Shown: positions 32,944 to 42,489, numbered from the stretch's first letter. The stretch is DNA of 59,906 nucleotides from Akkermansia muciniphila (GCA_945900775.1 CAMDJP010000013.1:1-59906), one strand, 5' to 3'. Notes: generated by a model not told the origin, from the letters alone. Numbers and translations: made by a program.

Positions 32944-33825
32944 TTACTTGGTCTCCGGCAGAAGATCGGTGGGAGGAACGCTCGAGATCTGACCGCGCGG
33001 AGTCTCGCGTAGAGTGCCGATTCCTCGCGCATCAATCGCAGTCGTCTGCACGGCTAAATCAAAACGCAGCGGCTCGCGCGTGATGACACCAGTTTGCGGC
33101 ACAGAGGGACTCTGCCGTGTAGGAATGGAGCGAAGCGGAGTACCGGGTTGTTCTGGAGAACCACGCTCACGTTCCCTATCCCCATCGCGACCAGTCTTTG
33201 AGGAGCGGCTGAATGGATTAAAAAGACTGCCGCTGGAAGAGCGAGAGGATCCGGAAGAGCGGGAGGATGCGGGAGAGCTGGCGGTGGGCGATTCCGACGG
33301 GAAGAACAGCTTCTGGGTTTCGCCCGCGTTCTTCACGAGCACGGTGCCCTCGTTCTCGTCAATCTTCACAATCTCGAGAACGCCCTGCTGTTCGCCTTCG
33401 GCGAGAATGAAACTATCGGCTCGGGTGGTGCCGGGGACAGTCATCACGATGAGGGCTTTCTTGACGTTGGAGAACCCGGTAATGCCGGTGAGTCGGAGGT
33501 TCAGCGAAACGCGATCGACGACGGCGTTGGTCCTCGGAGCGAGGGGTAGGCGGAGGCGGAACGGGTTCTTTTCCGTGACAGTGACAATTGGACCTGCAGG
33601 CTTTTCGGGTTTCGCGGGCTCTTCCGGTTCGTTAAGTTCGGGTTTGGGCTCGGGCTTGATTTCGCCTTTCACTTCCAGCTTGGTGTCGGAAGTGGCGGGC
33701 TTGGCTTCAGGTTTAACATCGGGTTTCTCCTCCGGCTTAACTTCCGGCTTAACTTCCGGCGTATCCTGCGCAGCAAAAACGGCAACAGCCAACAGCCAGC
33801 CAAACACTATTACTAACGGTTTCAT
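32944..33825 (-). CDS. Secreted proline/charge-repeat protein
   Basis: 293 residues from the ATG at 33825, chosen because a signal peptide follows (MKPLVIVFGWLLAVAVFAAQ). Next comes a low-complexity PEVKPEVKPEEKPDVKPEAK region (about 22-75), encoded by repeated GCTTAACTTCCGG-type units. A short beta domain follows (about 85-180; KNPFRLRLPLAP, then VSLNLRLTGITGF, then VMTVPGTTRADSFILAEGEQ), with a Ser/Arg-rich linker after it. The beta domain with N-PF-x-L-R and LTGI resembles the HR domain of GspC/PilP-type periplasmic proteins, so a role at a secretion or pilus base is possible but unproved. It follows ilvC and the terminator at 33889-33920. Confidence 0.75.
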   Translation of the reverse strand: MKPLVIVFGWLLAVAVFAAQDTPEVKPEVKPEEKPDVKPEAKPATSDTKLEVKGEIKPEPKPELNEPEEPAKPEKPAGPIVTVTEKNPFRLRLPLAPRTNAVVDRVSLNLRLTGITGFSNVKKALIVMTVPGTTRADSFILAEGEQQGVLEIVKIDENEGTVLVKNAGETQKLFFPSESPTASSPASSRSSGSSRSSSGSLFNPFSRSSKTGRDGDRERERGSPEQPGTPLRSIPTRQSPSVPQTGVITREPLRFDLAVQTTAIDARGIGTLRETPRGQISSVPPTDLLPETK

Positions 33826-33888
33826 CCTGCCAGTCATACAATAGAACGTATCCATGAAGGTGGACGCGCGCCAGTCTTTTTTGTTACA

Positions 33889-33920
33889 CAAAAAAAAGGC
33901 GCTCCCAGAGGAGCGCCTTT
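33889..33920 (-). terminator. Rho-independent terminator of ilvC
   Basis: On the minus strand an 11-bp perfect stem (AAAGGCGCTCC, loop of 4, GGAGCGCCTTT) is followed by eight T residues. It begins 16 nt after the ilvC stop. The + side also has an A-run before the stem. Confidence 0.93.
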
Positions 33921-33935
33921 GTGAAATTAGAATGC

Positions 33936-34961
33936 TTAGTAGGATGCCTGCACACCGGTGATCGCGCGCTTCTTCATCCATGGCATCAGGCTGCGAAGGC
34001 GAGCCCCGGTCTTCTCGATTGGGTGCTGCTCGCCCTTCTTGAGGAGGGCGTTGTACCTCTTGTAGCCGCCCTTGTACTCGGCCACCCATTCGCGGGCGAA
34101 CTTGCCAGTCTGAATGTTCTTGAGCGCGAGTTTCATGCGCTTCTTAACCGAGGCATCAATAATCTTCGGACCGACGCTCACGTCGCCCCACTTGGCCGTC
34201 TCGGAAATCGAGAAGCGCATACCGGCGATGCCGGACTCGTTCATCAAATCCACGATAAGCTTTAGCTCGTGTAGGCACTCGAAGTAGGCCATCTCGGGGG
34301 AGTAACCCGCCTCGGTAAGCACCTCAAAACCGACCTGCACTAGGGCACTGGCACCGCCGCAAAGGACCGTCTGCTCGCCGAAAAGATCGGTCTCGGTCTC
34401 TTCCTTGAAAGTGGTCTCGATTACGCCTGCGCGTGTGCCGCCGATGCCCTTGGCCCAAGCGAGCGCGACCTTCTTAGCCTGCTTGCTCGCATTCTGATAG
34501 ATGGCGATGAGGCTCGGCACGCCTTTGCCTTCGGTGTATTGGCGACGAACGATGTGGCCGGGACCCTTCGGCGCGACGAGAATTACGTCCACGTTTTTCG
34601 GTGGGACAACGGTCTTGAAATGAATCGCGAAGCCGTGGCTGAAGAGGAGCGTCTTGTTCTTAGCAAGGTTAGGCTCGATATCCTTTGTGTAAGCGGCAGC
34701 TTGTTTTGTGTCCGGAAGCGCGACGAAAATGACGTCCGCTCGGCGCACCGCTTCGGCCGTTGGCACGACCTCGAAGCCCTTCTCACGGGCCACGGCGATT
34801 GACTTGCTGCCTTCGTAGAGGCCAATAATCACCTTGCAACCGCTCTCCTTCAGGTTCAGCGCATGGGCATGCCCCTGCGAGCCGAAGCCGAGCACGGCGA
34901 GAGTTTTGTTCTTGAAGACCTTCAGGTCGGCGTCTTTGTCCGTATAAACTTTGGCGGGCAT
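33936..34961 (-). CDS. ilvC: Ketol-acid reductoisomerase
   Basis: 341 residues, class I. The NADPH-binding loop [17 protein letters not shown] lies near 26, with [14 protein letters not shown] near 125 and the Mg-binding [12 protein letters not shown] (near 190) and [20 protein letters not shown] (near 213). It converts acetolactate or acetohydroxybutyrate to the dihydroxy acid in valine, leucine and isoleucine synthesis. The ilvH gene lies 66 nt upstream on the same strand. It ends at a strong terminator. Confidence 0.97.
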   Translation of the reverse strand: MPAKVYTDKDADLKVFKNKTLAVLGFGSQGHAHALNLKESGCKVIIGLYEGSKSIAVAREKGFEVVPTAEAVRRADVIFVALPDTKQAAAYTKDIEPNLAKNKTLLFSHGFAIHFKTVVPPKNVDVILVAPKGPGHIVRRQYTEGKGVPSLIAIYQNASKQAKKVALAWAKGIGGTRAGVIETTFKEETETDLFGEQTVLCGGASALVQVGFEVLTEAGYSPEMAYFECLHELKLIVDLMNESGIAGMRFSISETAKWGDVSVGPKIIDASVKKRMKLALKNIQTGKFAREWVAEYKGGYKRYNALLKKGEQHPIEKTGARLRSLMPWMKKRAITGVQASY

Positions 34962-35027
34962 TGTGTGTTGTTGGTTTAGGTTACGAGAGAATGATGGACA
35001 ATTACAAATTCAGGGCTCGGACTGAGA

Positions 35028-35501
35028 TTATTTGCGGGGCAGGGCGACCTTACCGCTGCGGGTCAAATCGAGGATGCCGAAGTTCTGCATCAGATTGAGA
35101 AACTTCTCCACCTTGCTCTCGCTGCCGGTGATTTCGATGGTCAGGCTTTTCGGTTGGACATCCACAATCTTGGCTCGGAAGATATCGGCGATTTGCATCA
35201 CCTCGGCGCGGCTCTTGCCGTCCACACCCACTTTCAGGAGCAGCAATTCACGGTCAACGTACTCGCCGTCCTGAAAGTCCAGCACCTCGATTGTGTCCAC
35301 CAGCTTGTTGAGCTGCTTGACAATCTGCTGCACCGTGGCGTCGTCACCGCGAGTGACAATCGTCATACGCGAGGTCTTCGAATCGTGAGTGGGCGCCACA
35401 TTTAGCGAATCGATGTTATAGCCGCGGCCGCTGAAAAGGCCGGCCACGCGCGTGAGCACGCCGAACTTGTTCTCGACCAAGACTGAAATAGTATGTCGCA
35501 T
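35028..35501 (-). CDS. ilvH: Acetolactate synthase small subunit
   Basis: 157 residues. The N-terminal ACT domain begins HTISVLVENKFGVLTRVAGLF with the valine-binding GRGYNIDSLNVAPT, followed by MTIVTRGDDATVQQIVKQL. The C-terminal domain (about 75-157) has ELLLLKVGVD and ENF/EVTG-type elements (SLTIEITGSESKVEKFLNLM). It activates the catalytic subunit and gives valine feedback. The catalytic subunit ilvB, usually adjacent, is not in the window. Confidence 0.95.
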   Translation of the reverse strand: MRHTISVLVENKFGVLTRVAGLFSGRGYNIDSLNVAPTHDSKTSRMTIVTRGDDATVQQIVKQLNKLVDTIEVLDFQDGEYVDRELLLLKVGVDGKSRAEVMQIADIFRAKIVDVQPKSLTIEITGSESKVEKFLNLMQNFGILDLTRSGKVALPRK

Positions 35502-35534
35502 CTGGTTGGCTCGCGCCGGGCGCGAAGGGTGCGC

Positions 35535-35563
35535 AATTTATCAACCGCGTTTCCGAGGGTCAA
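35535..35563 (-). promoter_or_regulatory. Candidate ilvH-ilvC promoter
   Basis: On the minus strand: TTGACC (35563-35558), 17-nt spacer, TAAATT (35540-35535), then 33 nt to the ilvH ATG. This is a good sigma-70-type pair and, unlike several others here, it leaves a leader. Confidence 0.6.
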
Positions 35564-35610
35564 CCCGTTTTTCATCGTGGCAACTTGGCTGCGATGCCAA
35601 GCGTCACCCT

Positions 35611-36435
35611 TCAATAGGCGAAGAACGGGTTGTGTTCGCGCTCCTGCTTCACCGTCGTAATCGGCCCGTGCCCCGTGCAGAGGAGCGTATCCGGCGGCAG
35701 CGTGAGGATCTGTTCTCGAATGTGTCGCTTCGCCTCTTCCGACGTGTGGAAATCCTTGCCCATCGATCCGGCGAAGATCGCATCGCCAACGAAAGCCACA
35801 TGAAACGCGTCCTCCGGCCAGTTCCCTACGACGTAGGTTACCCCATCCTCGGCGTGGCCCGGAGTGGGGCGATTGGTGATACGTAAACTGCCGAGATGAA
35901 TGAAATCGTTCGCCCGATTACGCTGATCTACCGGCGCGTTCTTCGAACCGGAATGCAGCCGCACCTTCGGAAACCGCTCGCGCACCGTGGCCAGGCAGGC
36001 CATATGGTCGCCGTGGCTGTGTGTGATGAAGATGTGCTTCAGATCGAGTTGATTCTCGTCAATATGCTTGAAAATCGGCGCGGCGTCCCAGCCGGTGTCG
36101 AACAGCGCTGCTTCACGCGTCACCTCGTCCCAGACGAGGTAGCAGTTTACACTGAAGTTGCTCGTGGTGGTAATCATCCGTAACTCCCGCCAACACTCGG
36201 TGAACAAGGGCTCTGGCTCCCAGCCTTTGGCAATCGCTTCCAACCTTCCCCCGGAAACGCCCACCAACGCCGCCGCCGCGAAAAGATCGGTTCGCTTCAC
36301 AATCCGACCGCTTTCCTCGAGCGCCGAATAATCGTCCTCGCTCAACCCCGCTGCAGCCGACGCCTCTGCCATCGAGATTTTCGACTGCATCCGCGCCTTG
36401 CGCAGGATATCCCCAACATGATCCTCCAAACTCAT
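35611..36435 (-). CDS. HTH-domain plus metallo-beta-lactamase-fold hydrolase
   Basis: 274 residues from the ATG at 36435 (MSLEDHVGD). Residues about 1-65 form an XRE-like helix-turn-helix (LRKARMQSKISMAEASAAAG, then DYSALEESGR). The rest is a metallo-beta-lactamase fold with FITHSHGDHMA (HxHxDH, near 143), a PTPGHAEDGV histidine near 205, FVGDAIF and CTGHGPITTV at the end, close to glyoxalase II-like and persulfide-dioxygenase-like enzymes. The substrate is not known. The fusion of a DNA-binding-type domain to this fold is unusual. It is divergent from the TPR gene at 36529. Confidence 0.85.
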   Translation of the reverse strand: MSLEDHVGDILRKARMQSKISMAEASAAAGLSEDDYSALEESGRIVKRTDLFAAAALVGVSGGRLEAIAKGWEPEPLFTECWRELRMITTTSNFSVNCYLVWDEVTREAALFDTGWDAAPIFKHIDENQLDLKHIFITHSHGDHMACLATVRERFPKVRLHSGSKNAPVDQRNRANDFIHLGSLRITNRPTPGHAEDGVTYVVGNWPEDAFHVAFVGDAIFAGSMGKDFHTSEEAKRHIREQILTLPPDTLLCTGHGPITTVKQEREHNPFFAY

Positions 36436-36494
36436 AGGTGCGCAGCGTAATCGCGGGTCCTGAAAAGTCCAGTCGCCAACATGCGAGTCCGTCA

Positions 36495-36522
36495 TTGCGC
36501 CCCTGACGTCGCTTGGTAAACT
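36495..36522 (+). promoter_or_regulatory. Candidate promoter of TPR gene, leaderless layout
   Basis: TTGCGC (36495-36500), 16-nt spacer, TAAACT (36517-36522), then 6 nt to the GTG at 36529. Confidence 0.55.
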
Positions 36523-36528
36523 GGACGT

Positions 36529-37884
36529 GTGTTCAAAATTTTCGCCATCTTCCTTGGGCTCCTCGCGTTGATTCCCCTCCCCCAGATCCTTGCGCAAAGC
36601 CCAGCTGATGCCCCCGTTGAACGCGAATTCAAGGCTCTTCTAGCCAAAGATAACGCGGCGATGATCGAGGTGCATCAATGGTTCTACGACAACCTCGCCA
36701 GCCTCAAAAAATCTCCCGAAAAGCGAACCGTGCTCGACCAACTCATCGAGCAACGACTCATACCCGTGCGCGCGGCCTACGAGGATTTTCTCGCGAAGAA
36801 TCCCAGCCACACTCCCGCCCGAAATGCCTACGCCAGCTTTCTCGGTCATACCCGCAACCAACAAGGCGCTATCAGCCAGTGGGAAATTGCCCTCGAACTA
36901 GATCCAAAAAGTGCCGTCGCATGGAACAATCTCGGCGTTCATTTCGGCAATCTCGCGATTCAACTCAAGCAAGCCGAACCGGCGCAGCGGGCGATCGCCA
37001 GCTACGCGAAAGCCGTCGAGGTCGCGCCGCGTGAACCCCTCTATCTTCACAATTTCGCCACGGCCATCGCACTCTTCCGAGATGCTGCTGCCGCGCATTT
37101 CAAAATAGACTACCCCCAAGTGCTCGAACGCTCGCTTGAGTTTTATCGCAAGGCACTCGCGCTCGACCCAAAGCGATTCCAACTCGCCTCCGAGTTAGCC
37201 GAGACCTACCACGATATACACCCGATCCGACTCGAGGAAGCCCGATACGCGTGGGCGCGAGCCTTGGAAATAGCCCGCGACGATTCCGACCGTGAATGGG
37301 TAATCTTCCAACTTGCGTTGCTCGAGGCCAACGCCGGCGACCTTGTCACTGCTCGGCAGCAATTCGCCAAAGCGAGCGGAAAACACTACGCCGAGCTGCA
37401 TCGGCGGCTCGCGAAGGCCTTGGGCATCGCCGTCGCTAATACACCGGCGACAAATGCAGCACCCTGCGAATTGAAAATCGAGCTGCGCCGCACGGATGAC
37501 AAAGCTGAAATCGTCACCACAACCAATCGGCTTGTGCTGGATATCGCCGTCCGCAGTGGCATAGGCGCGGCGACCGTAAAGAAAATTTCCGGCGCCTGGC
37601 CCGCAACTGTTCTTCTGAGAATCAATCGTCCTGTGCTCGAATCCTTCGGCGTTAGTACTGGCCCCATCTCCATCAGCGGCGCGGCTTATGCAGAACAGCA
37701 AGCAGGACGCTGGCATCTCGCCAAGGGAAATAAGGAAGAAGGTGAATTACTCCCAACTGAAAACCCACTCCACTTGCGCGTCCGCAAACACGGCAAGGAC
37801 GGAATAGAGATCGAACTGCCGAAGGCCCTCTTCACCGACAAGACCGACGCGCTCACCCTGAAGTGGATTGACCGCTACCGCTGA
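36529..37884 (+). CDS. Exported TPR-repeat protein
   Basis: 451 residues from a GTG. A signal peptide (MFKIFAIFLGLLALIPLPQILAQ; about 1-22) is followed by TPR repeats (about 60-300; RNQQGAISQWEIALELDPKSAVAW near 115, RAIASYAKAVEVAPREPLYL near 155, RSLEFYRKALALDPKRF near 200). A C-terminal beta-rich region follows (about 310-450) containing AGVSISGAA- and KTDALTLKWIDRY-like segments. Periplasmic scaffold or binding protein is the likely role. The candidate promoter ends 6 nt before the start. Confidence 0.85.
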   Translation: MFKIFAIFLGLLALIPLPQILAQSPADAPVEREFKALLAKDNAAMIEVHQWFYDNLASLKKSPEKRTVLDQLIEQRLIPVRAAYEDFLAKNPSHTPARNAYASFLGHTRNQQGAISQWEIALELDPKSAVAWNNLGVHFGNLAIQLKQAEPAQRAIASYAKAVEVAPREPLYLHNFATAIALFRDAAAAHFKIDYPQVLERSLEFYRKALALDPKRFQLASELAETYHDIHPIRLEEARYAWARALEIARDDSDREWVIFQLALLEANAGDLVTARQQFAKASGKHYAELHRRLAKALGIAVANTPATNAAPCELKIELRRTDDKAEIVTTTNRLVLDIAVRSGIGAATVKKISGAWPATVLLRINRPVLESFGVSTGPISISGAAYAEQQAGRWHLAKGNKEEGELLPTENPLHLRVRKHGKDGIEIELPKALFTDKTDALTLKWIDRYR

Positions 37885-37910
37885 ACGGGCGCTGACCCGT
37901 GCCTTCAACG

Positions 37911-39293
37911 TCACCCTTTCAGCAGCTTGTCGTGAATACCGCCAAAGCCACCATTGCTGAAGACGCAGACCACATCCCCCGCGCGGCGCTCCCGGGCCAC
38001 GTGCGACACGATGGACTCCACGTCTGATAAATAGGCAGCGGGTTTGCCTGTCGCCTGTAAATCGCGCATTAACTGCTCGGGGTTCAAACGCTCTTCGGCT
38101 TTGATTTGATCAAGTCGCGCCACGGCGGCCACCACGATGCAGTCGGCCATCGAGAGAGCGTTCACCAGTTCGTGTTGAAAAACATTACGGCGCGTCGTGT
38201 TCGAGCGCGGCTCGAAGACGGCCCAGAGCCGGCGTCCAGGAAACTTCACACGCAACGCTTTCACGGTCTCGGCAATGGCGGTCGGGTGGTGACCAAAATC
38301 ATCCACGACTGTCACGCCCCCTATCTCGCCACGCACTTCCATTCGTCGCTTAATGCCACGGAAAGTGTCGAAGGCGGACTGGATTTGCGCGTCGGTCAAT
38401 CCGCAATGCCGCGCACATGCCGCGACGGCCAGCGCATTGCGAACGTTCAATTCACCAACGAGCGGGATGTTGAATGTGAAATTGCCGACGCTGAACCGCG
38501 AACCGTCGCCGGAGAGCTCGAGCCCCTGCGCGCGCACGTCGCTCCCCTCGGCGAAGCCGAAGCGCTGCACAGGGCAATGCTTCACATCCAGCAAGCCGTG
38601 CAGGTTCGACTCGTCGCCATTGGCCAGCAGCAGCCCGTTGCGTGGAATGAGGCGGATGAATTGGGTGAACGATTTCTGGATTGCCGCGAGGTTCTCGAAG
38701 ATGTCCGCGTGGTCGAACTCGAGGTTGTTGATGATGGCGACCTCGGGAAGGTAGTGGAGAAACTTGCTCCGTTTGTCGAAAAAGGCCGTGTCATACTCGT
38801 CGCCCTCGATGATGAACCACTCGCTGTCGGTCAGACGCGCGCCTTGGCTGAGGTTGGCCGGGATGCCGCCGATGAGAAAGCTCGGGTTCAGGCCGCTGTG
38901 CTCAAAGACCCACGCGAGCAGGCTCGCCGTCGTCGTCTTCCCATGCGTACCGGTGACGATGAGTGAGCGTTTGCCGCGGATGAAGAATTCCTTGAGCAAC
39001 TCCGGCAGCGAGCAATAGCGTAGCTTGCGTTCCAACACCGCCTCGCACTCGGGGTTGCCGCGGCTGATAGCGTTGCCGATTACGACGAGGTCCGGCTTGT
39101 GCGCGAGGTTCGATTCTGCGAAGGGGGCCATCAACTCAATCTGCCGCTCGGCGAGGAACGTAGACATCGGCGGGTAGACGTTCTGGTCGGAACCAGTCAC
39201 ACGAATGCCACGCTCCTGCAGCGCCGCCGCCGCACTGGCCATCGCCGTGCCGCAGATGCCGATGAAATGAACCGAACGAACCCCCTCAATCAT
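37911..39293 (-). CDS. mpl: UDP-N-acetylmuramate:tripeptide ligase Mpl
   Basis: 460 residues. Mur-ligase family with SVHFIGICGTAMASAA at the N-terminus, the ATP loop VTGTHGKTTTASLLAW near 112, an IEGDEYDTAFFDKRSKF segment near 172 (diagnostic for Mpl rather than MurC), NNLEFDHADIF near 200, VVDDFGHHPTAIAETV near 330 and EPRSNTTRRNVF near 360. It attaches recycled L-Ala-D-Glu-mDAP to UDP-MurNAc. The Gfo/Idh gene diverges from it, with 122 nt between. Confidence 0.96.
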   Translation of the reverse strand: MIEGVRSVHFIGICGTAMASAAAALQERGIRVTGSDQNVYPPMSTFLAERQIELMAPFAESNLAHKPDLVVIGNAISRGNPECEAVLERKLRYCSLPELLKEFFIRGKRSLIVTGTHGKTTTASLLAWVFEHSGLNPSFLIGGIPANLSQGARLTDSEWFIIEGDEYDTAFFDKRSKFLHYLPEVAIINNLEFDHADIFENLAAIQKSFTQFIRLIPRNGLLLANGDESNLHGLLDVKHCPVQRFGFAEGSDVRAQGLELSGDGSRFSVGNFTFNIPLVGELNVRNALAVAACARHCGLTDAQIQSAFDTFRGIKRRMEVRGEIGGVTVVDDFGHHPTAIAETVKALRVKFPGRRLWAVFEPRSNTTRRNVFQHELVNALSMADCIVVAAVARLDQIKAEERLNPEQLMRDLQATGKPAAYLSDVESIVSHVARERRAGDVVCVFSNGGFGGIHDKLLKG

Positions 39294-39415
39294 GGTGTCA
39301 TTGTGACGGAAAATTTCCGCAGGCCCAACACTTTTTGCCGCGCGCGTGTTTGGTCTTCCTCATAACTTTGTCGGTTGACTCCGTCTGGTGATTTGCAGAA
39401 TCATCTAAAATTACT

Positions 39416-40828
39416 ATGAGCAACATCATCCAGCCCACCACCCGCCGTCAATTTCTCCAAGACTCCACCAAGATTGTCGGAGCGTCCGCGCTCGCGGGCA
39501 TCGCCCTGCCGCACGTGTTTGCGGCGGGCAGCGACCAACTCCAGGTGGCGCTCGTCGGCTGTGGCGGTCGCGGCGGCGGAGCGGCTGCCAACGCCCTGAG
39601 CCAGAGCGGCCCGCCGAAGCTGGTGGCGATGGCCGACGTGTTTCAGTACCGATTGGACGGCGCCTACAATGGGCTCGAGAAAAAGTTTAAGGACCAGGTG
39701 GATGTGCCCGCTAGCCGCAAGTTCATCGGTTTCGATGCCTACAAGGGCGCGATTGACGCGTTGAAAAAGGGCGACGTGGCTATCTTCACCACGCCGCTGG
39801 CCTTCCGCTGGGTGCACTTCAAGTACGCTATCGAGAAGGGCATCAACGTCTTCATGGAAAAGCCGATCACGGCCGACGGCCCTACCTCGCGCCGAATGCT
39901 CGAACTCAACAAATTAGCCAAGGCGAAAAACCTCAAGGTCGGCGTGGGCCTCATGTCGCGCCACAAGAAGTCCCTGCAGGAACTGCACCAGCGGATCCAT
40001 CAGGACAACCAGATCGGAGATGTCACGCTGCTGCGCGGTTACCGCATGCAGGGCTTGCTCGGCTCGGCCTTCTCTGGAAAATACCCCGGCTCCGGCCCCG
40101 GAAAACCGAGCGAGTTGCTCTGGCAGGTTTCGCGATTCCACAGCTTCCTCTGGGCGAGCGGCGGCGGTTACAGTGATTTCAACATCCACCACATCGACCA
40201 TCTCTGCTGGATGAAGAGCAAGCCCGGTCAGGATGTTTGGCCGGTGAAGGCCCACGGCGTCGGCGGCCGGCATTACAAAAACGATCCGGACGGCAAGCCT
40301 TACGTGGACCAGAACTTCGACTCCTACTCCGTGGAATACACCTTCGAGGACGGCGCGAAACTCTACATGGACGGCCGCACGATGGTCGGAGCCGTGCCGA
40401 TGTATCACAGCTTCGTCCACGGAACCAAGGGCATGGCGATTGCAGCCAAAGCGGGCGATTGCAACGGCCCCTCCAGCACCTTCAAGGGCCACGTGGCCTC
40501 ACGCGTCGCTCAGCTATGGACCTCCGATGCCAAGATAGCGGACGATCCGTATTTCACCGAATGGCAGGTGCTCACCGACGCCATTCGAAACGATAAGCCT
40601 CACAACGAGGTTGACCGCGGCGTCATGGCCAGCTTGGTTACCTCGCTCGGTCGCTACGCGGCCCACACCGGGCAGGAAGTCACGCTCGACGAGATGCTCA
40701 ACCACGAGCACGAGTTCGCGCCCGACGCAGACAAGCTCACGATGGACTCCCCTGCACCGGTGCAACCGGACAAAAACGGCCTCTACCCCGTTCCCGAGCC
40801 GGGCATCAAGAAGAAGCGCGAGTACTAA
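39416..40828 (+). CDS. Tat-exported Gfo/Idh/MocA oxidoreductase
   Basis: 470 residues. The twin-arginine signal TTRRQFLQDSTKIVGASALA is followed by cleavage after HVFAA. The Rossmann fold starts with QVALVGCGGRGGGAA (near 42), the family EKP motif is at NVFMEKPITADG (near 145), and a GFO/IDH C-terminal domain follows with GGGYSDFNIHHIDHLCW near 245. Such Tat-exported members are abundant in planctomycetes and verrucomicrobia and act on sugars or their derivatives with NAD(P), probably in the periplasm. The specific substrate is unknown. A terminator follows at 40851-40887. Confidence 0.93.
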   Translation: MSNIIQPTTRRQFLQDSTKIVGASALAGIALPHVFAAGSDQLQVALVGCGGRGGGAAANALSQSGPPKLVAMADVFQYRLDGAYNGLEKKFKDQVDVPASRKFIGFDAYKGAIDALKKGDVAIFTTPLAFRWVHFKYAIEKGINVFMEKPITADGPTSRRMLELNKLAKAKNLKVGVGLMSRHKKSLQELHQRIHQDNQIGDVTLLRGYRMQGLLGSAFSGKYPGSGPGKPSELLWQVSRFHSFLWASGGGYSDFNIHHIDHLCWMKSKPGQDVWPVKAHGVGGRHYKNDPDGKPYVDQNFDSYSVEYTFEDGAKLYMDGRTMVGAVPMYHSFVHGTKGMAIAAKAGDCNGPSSTFKGHVASRVAQLWTSDAKIADDPYFTEWQVLTDAIRNDKPHNEVDRGVMASLVTSLGRYAAHTGQEVTLDEMLNHEHEFAPDADKLTMDSPAPVQPDKNGLYPVPEPGIKKKREY

Positions 40829-40850
40829 GCCGCAAACCAATTCAAACGCG

Positions 40851-40887
40851 ACGAGGCGTGACCCAAGTCACGTCTCGTTCTGTTTTT
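40851..40887 (+). terminator. Rho-independent terminator after Gfo/Idh gene
   Basis: ACGAGGCGTGAC (40851-40862), loop CCAA, GTCACGTCTCGT (40867-40878): a 12-bp stem with one G-T pair, followed by TCTGTTTTT. It also faces the end of gatB from the other side. Confidence 0.9.
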
Positions 40888-40940
40888 GGAGTAAAGAATC
40901 TGTCACGCCCGCCTGAAGCAGGGGAGCATCCCTGGGCGGG

Positions 40941-42365
40941 TCAGGCCTTGATCTTCCGCTCGAGAATCTCGCCGACGAGCGCCGGGTTCGCCTTGCCCTT
41001 GCTGGCCTTCATCACCTGCCCTTTAAGGAAGTTCAGCGCATTCGCGTTGCCAGCCTTGAAGTCCGCCGCGCTCTTCGGGTTCGCGGCGATAGCCTCGTCG
41101 CAAAACTTCTCGATAGCGCCGGTGTCGCTCACCTGCGCGAGACCCTTCTTCTCGACGATGGCCGCGGGCGCATCGCCGCTGGCGAACATCTCCGTGAAGA
41201 CCTCCTGCGCGATCTTGCTCGAAATCTTGCCTGAGTCCACGAGTCCCACGAGCTCGTTGAGCGCTTCCGGCTTGAACTTGAGATCCGCGAGCGTGGTCTG
41301 CGTCTCGGTGAGCTTGGCGCGAAGATTGTTGATGACCCAGTTGGCCGCGCCTTTGGGATTCTTCGCCCCCTTGACGACGGTCTCGAAGTAGCCGCCCAGC
41401 GGCACGTCCCAGACAAACGTCTGGGCGTCCGGCGCGGGCAACTGGTAATCGCGCATGAAGCGCTGCTTGCGCGCCAGCGGCAGTTCGACCACGCACTTCT
41501 GCACCGCAGCAATCCACGCATCGTCCGGCGTGAACGGCATCAGGTCCGGCTCGGGGAAGTAGCGATAGTCGTGCGCCTGTTCCTTCGTGCGCATCACCTC
41601 GGTGATGCCCGCCGCGTCGTCCCAGCGGCGCGTCTCCTGCCGCAGCTTCTCACCCTTCTTCACCGCTTCAATCTGCCGCGGGATCTCGTACTCCAACGCG
41701 CGGCGCGCACCGGAGAAGCTGTTCATGTTCTTGATCTCGATTTTTGCGCCCATCTCCTTCGCGCCCTTCGGCCGCACGCTCACGTTCACGTCGCAGCGCA
41801 CCATTCCCTTCTCCATGTCGCAGTCGGAGATGCCGCCGTACACAAGGATATCCTTGAGCGCATTGAGATACTCATAGGCCATGTCCGGACTGGTGATGTC
41901 CGGCTCGGAGACAATCTCGAGCAACGGCACGCCGGCGCGGTTGAAGTCCACACCCGACTGGCGGTCGAAGTGGATGTTCTTCCCCACGTCCTCCTCCAGA
42001 TGCGCGCGGGTAATGCACACGCGCGCCATTCCACCTTGAAACTCGAAGTCCACAAAGCCGCGCTGCGTGGAGGGTTTGTCGAACTGGGTAATCTGGTAAT
42101 TCTTCGGCGCGTCCGGGTAGAAGTAATTCTTCCGGTCGAACTTCGCGTAGCGCGAGACCTCGCAGTTGAGCAGCAACCCCGCCAACGCCGTCTGACGTAG
42201 ACCTGCCTCGTTGGCCACCGGCAGGACGCCCGGCAGGCCGAGGCAGACGGGGCAGACGTTCGAGTTTGGCGCCGCGCCAAACTCATTGGCGCAACCGCAC
42301 CACATCTTCGATTTGGTCTTCAGCTGGACGTGCGTCTCCAGACCGATGACAGCTTCGTATTCCAT
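40941..42365 (-). CDS. gatB: Aspartyl/glutamyl-tRNA amidotransferase subunit B
   Basis: 474 residues from the ATG at 42365 (MEYEAVIGLETHVQL, the family start). Zinc ligands CGCANEFGAAPNSNVCPVC near 28, GGMARVCITRAHLEED near 117, GVPLLEIVSEPDI near 142 and the DYRYFPEPDL motif near 270 are intact. A C-terminal YqeY-like helical domain (about 320-474) ends with MKASKGKANPALVGEILE. With GatA and GatC it converts mischarged Glu-tRNA-Gln and Asp-tRNA-Asn. gatA and gatC are not in the window. Confidence 0.97.
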   Translation of the reverse strand: MEYEAVIGLETHVQLKTKSKMWCGCANEFGAAPNSNVCPVCLGLPGVLPVANEAGLRQTALAGLLLNCEVSRYAKFDRKNYFYPDAPKNYQITQFDKPSTQRGFVDFEFQGGMARVCITRAHLEEDVGKNIHFDRQSGVDFNRAGVPLLEIVSEPDITSPDMAYEYLNALKDILVYGGISDCDMEKGMVRCDVNVSVRPKGAKEMGAKIEIKNMNSFSGARRALEYEIPRQIEAVKKGEKLRQETRRWDDAAGITEVMRTKEQAHDYRYFPEPDLMPFTPDDAWIAAVQKCVVELPLARKQRFMRDYQLPAPDAQTFVWDVPLGGYFETVVKGAKNPKGAANWVINNLRAKLTETQTTLADLKFKPEALNELVGLVDSGKISSKIAQEVFTEMFASGDAPAAIVEKKGLAQVSDTGAIEKFCDEAIAANPKSAADFKAGNANALNFLKGQVMKASKGKANPALVGEILERKIKA

Positions 42366-42489
42366 AAGACGCGGCAAGTTAAACCATAGACAGGCTCGGT
42401 TGCACACGGATTTTTCCGATAGAACCTCCTGCTCCGTTCCAATTGAACCGAGAGGCCGAGGCCTCCCCCGCTCTATTCGAGAGACGGGA

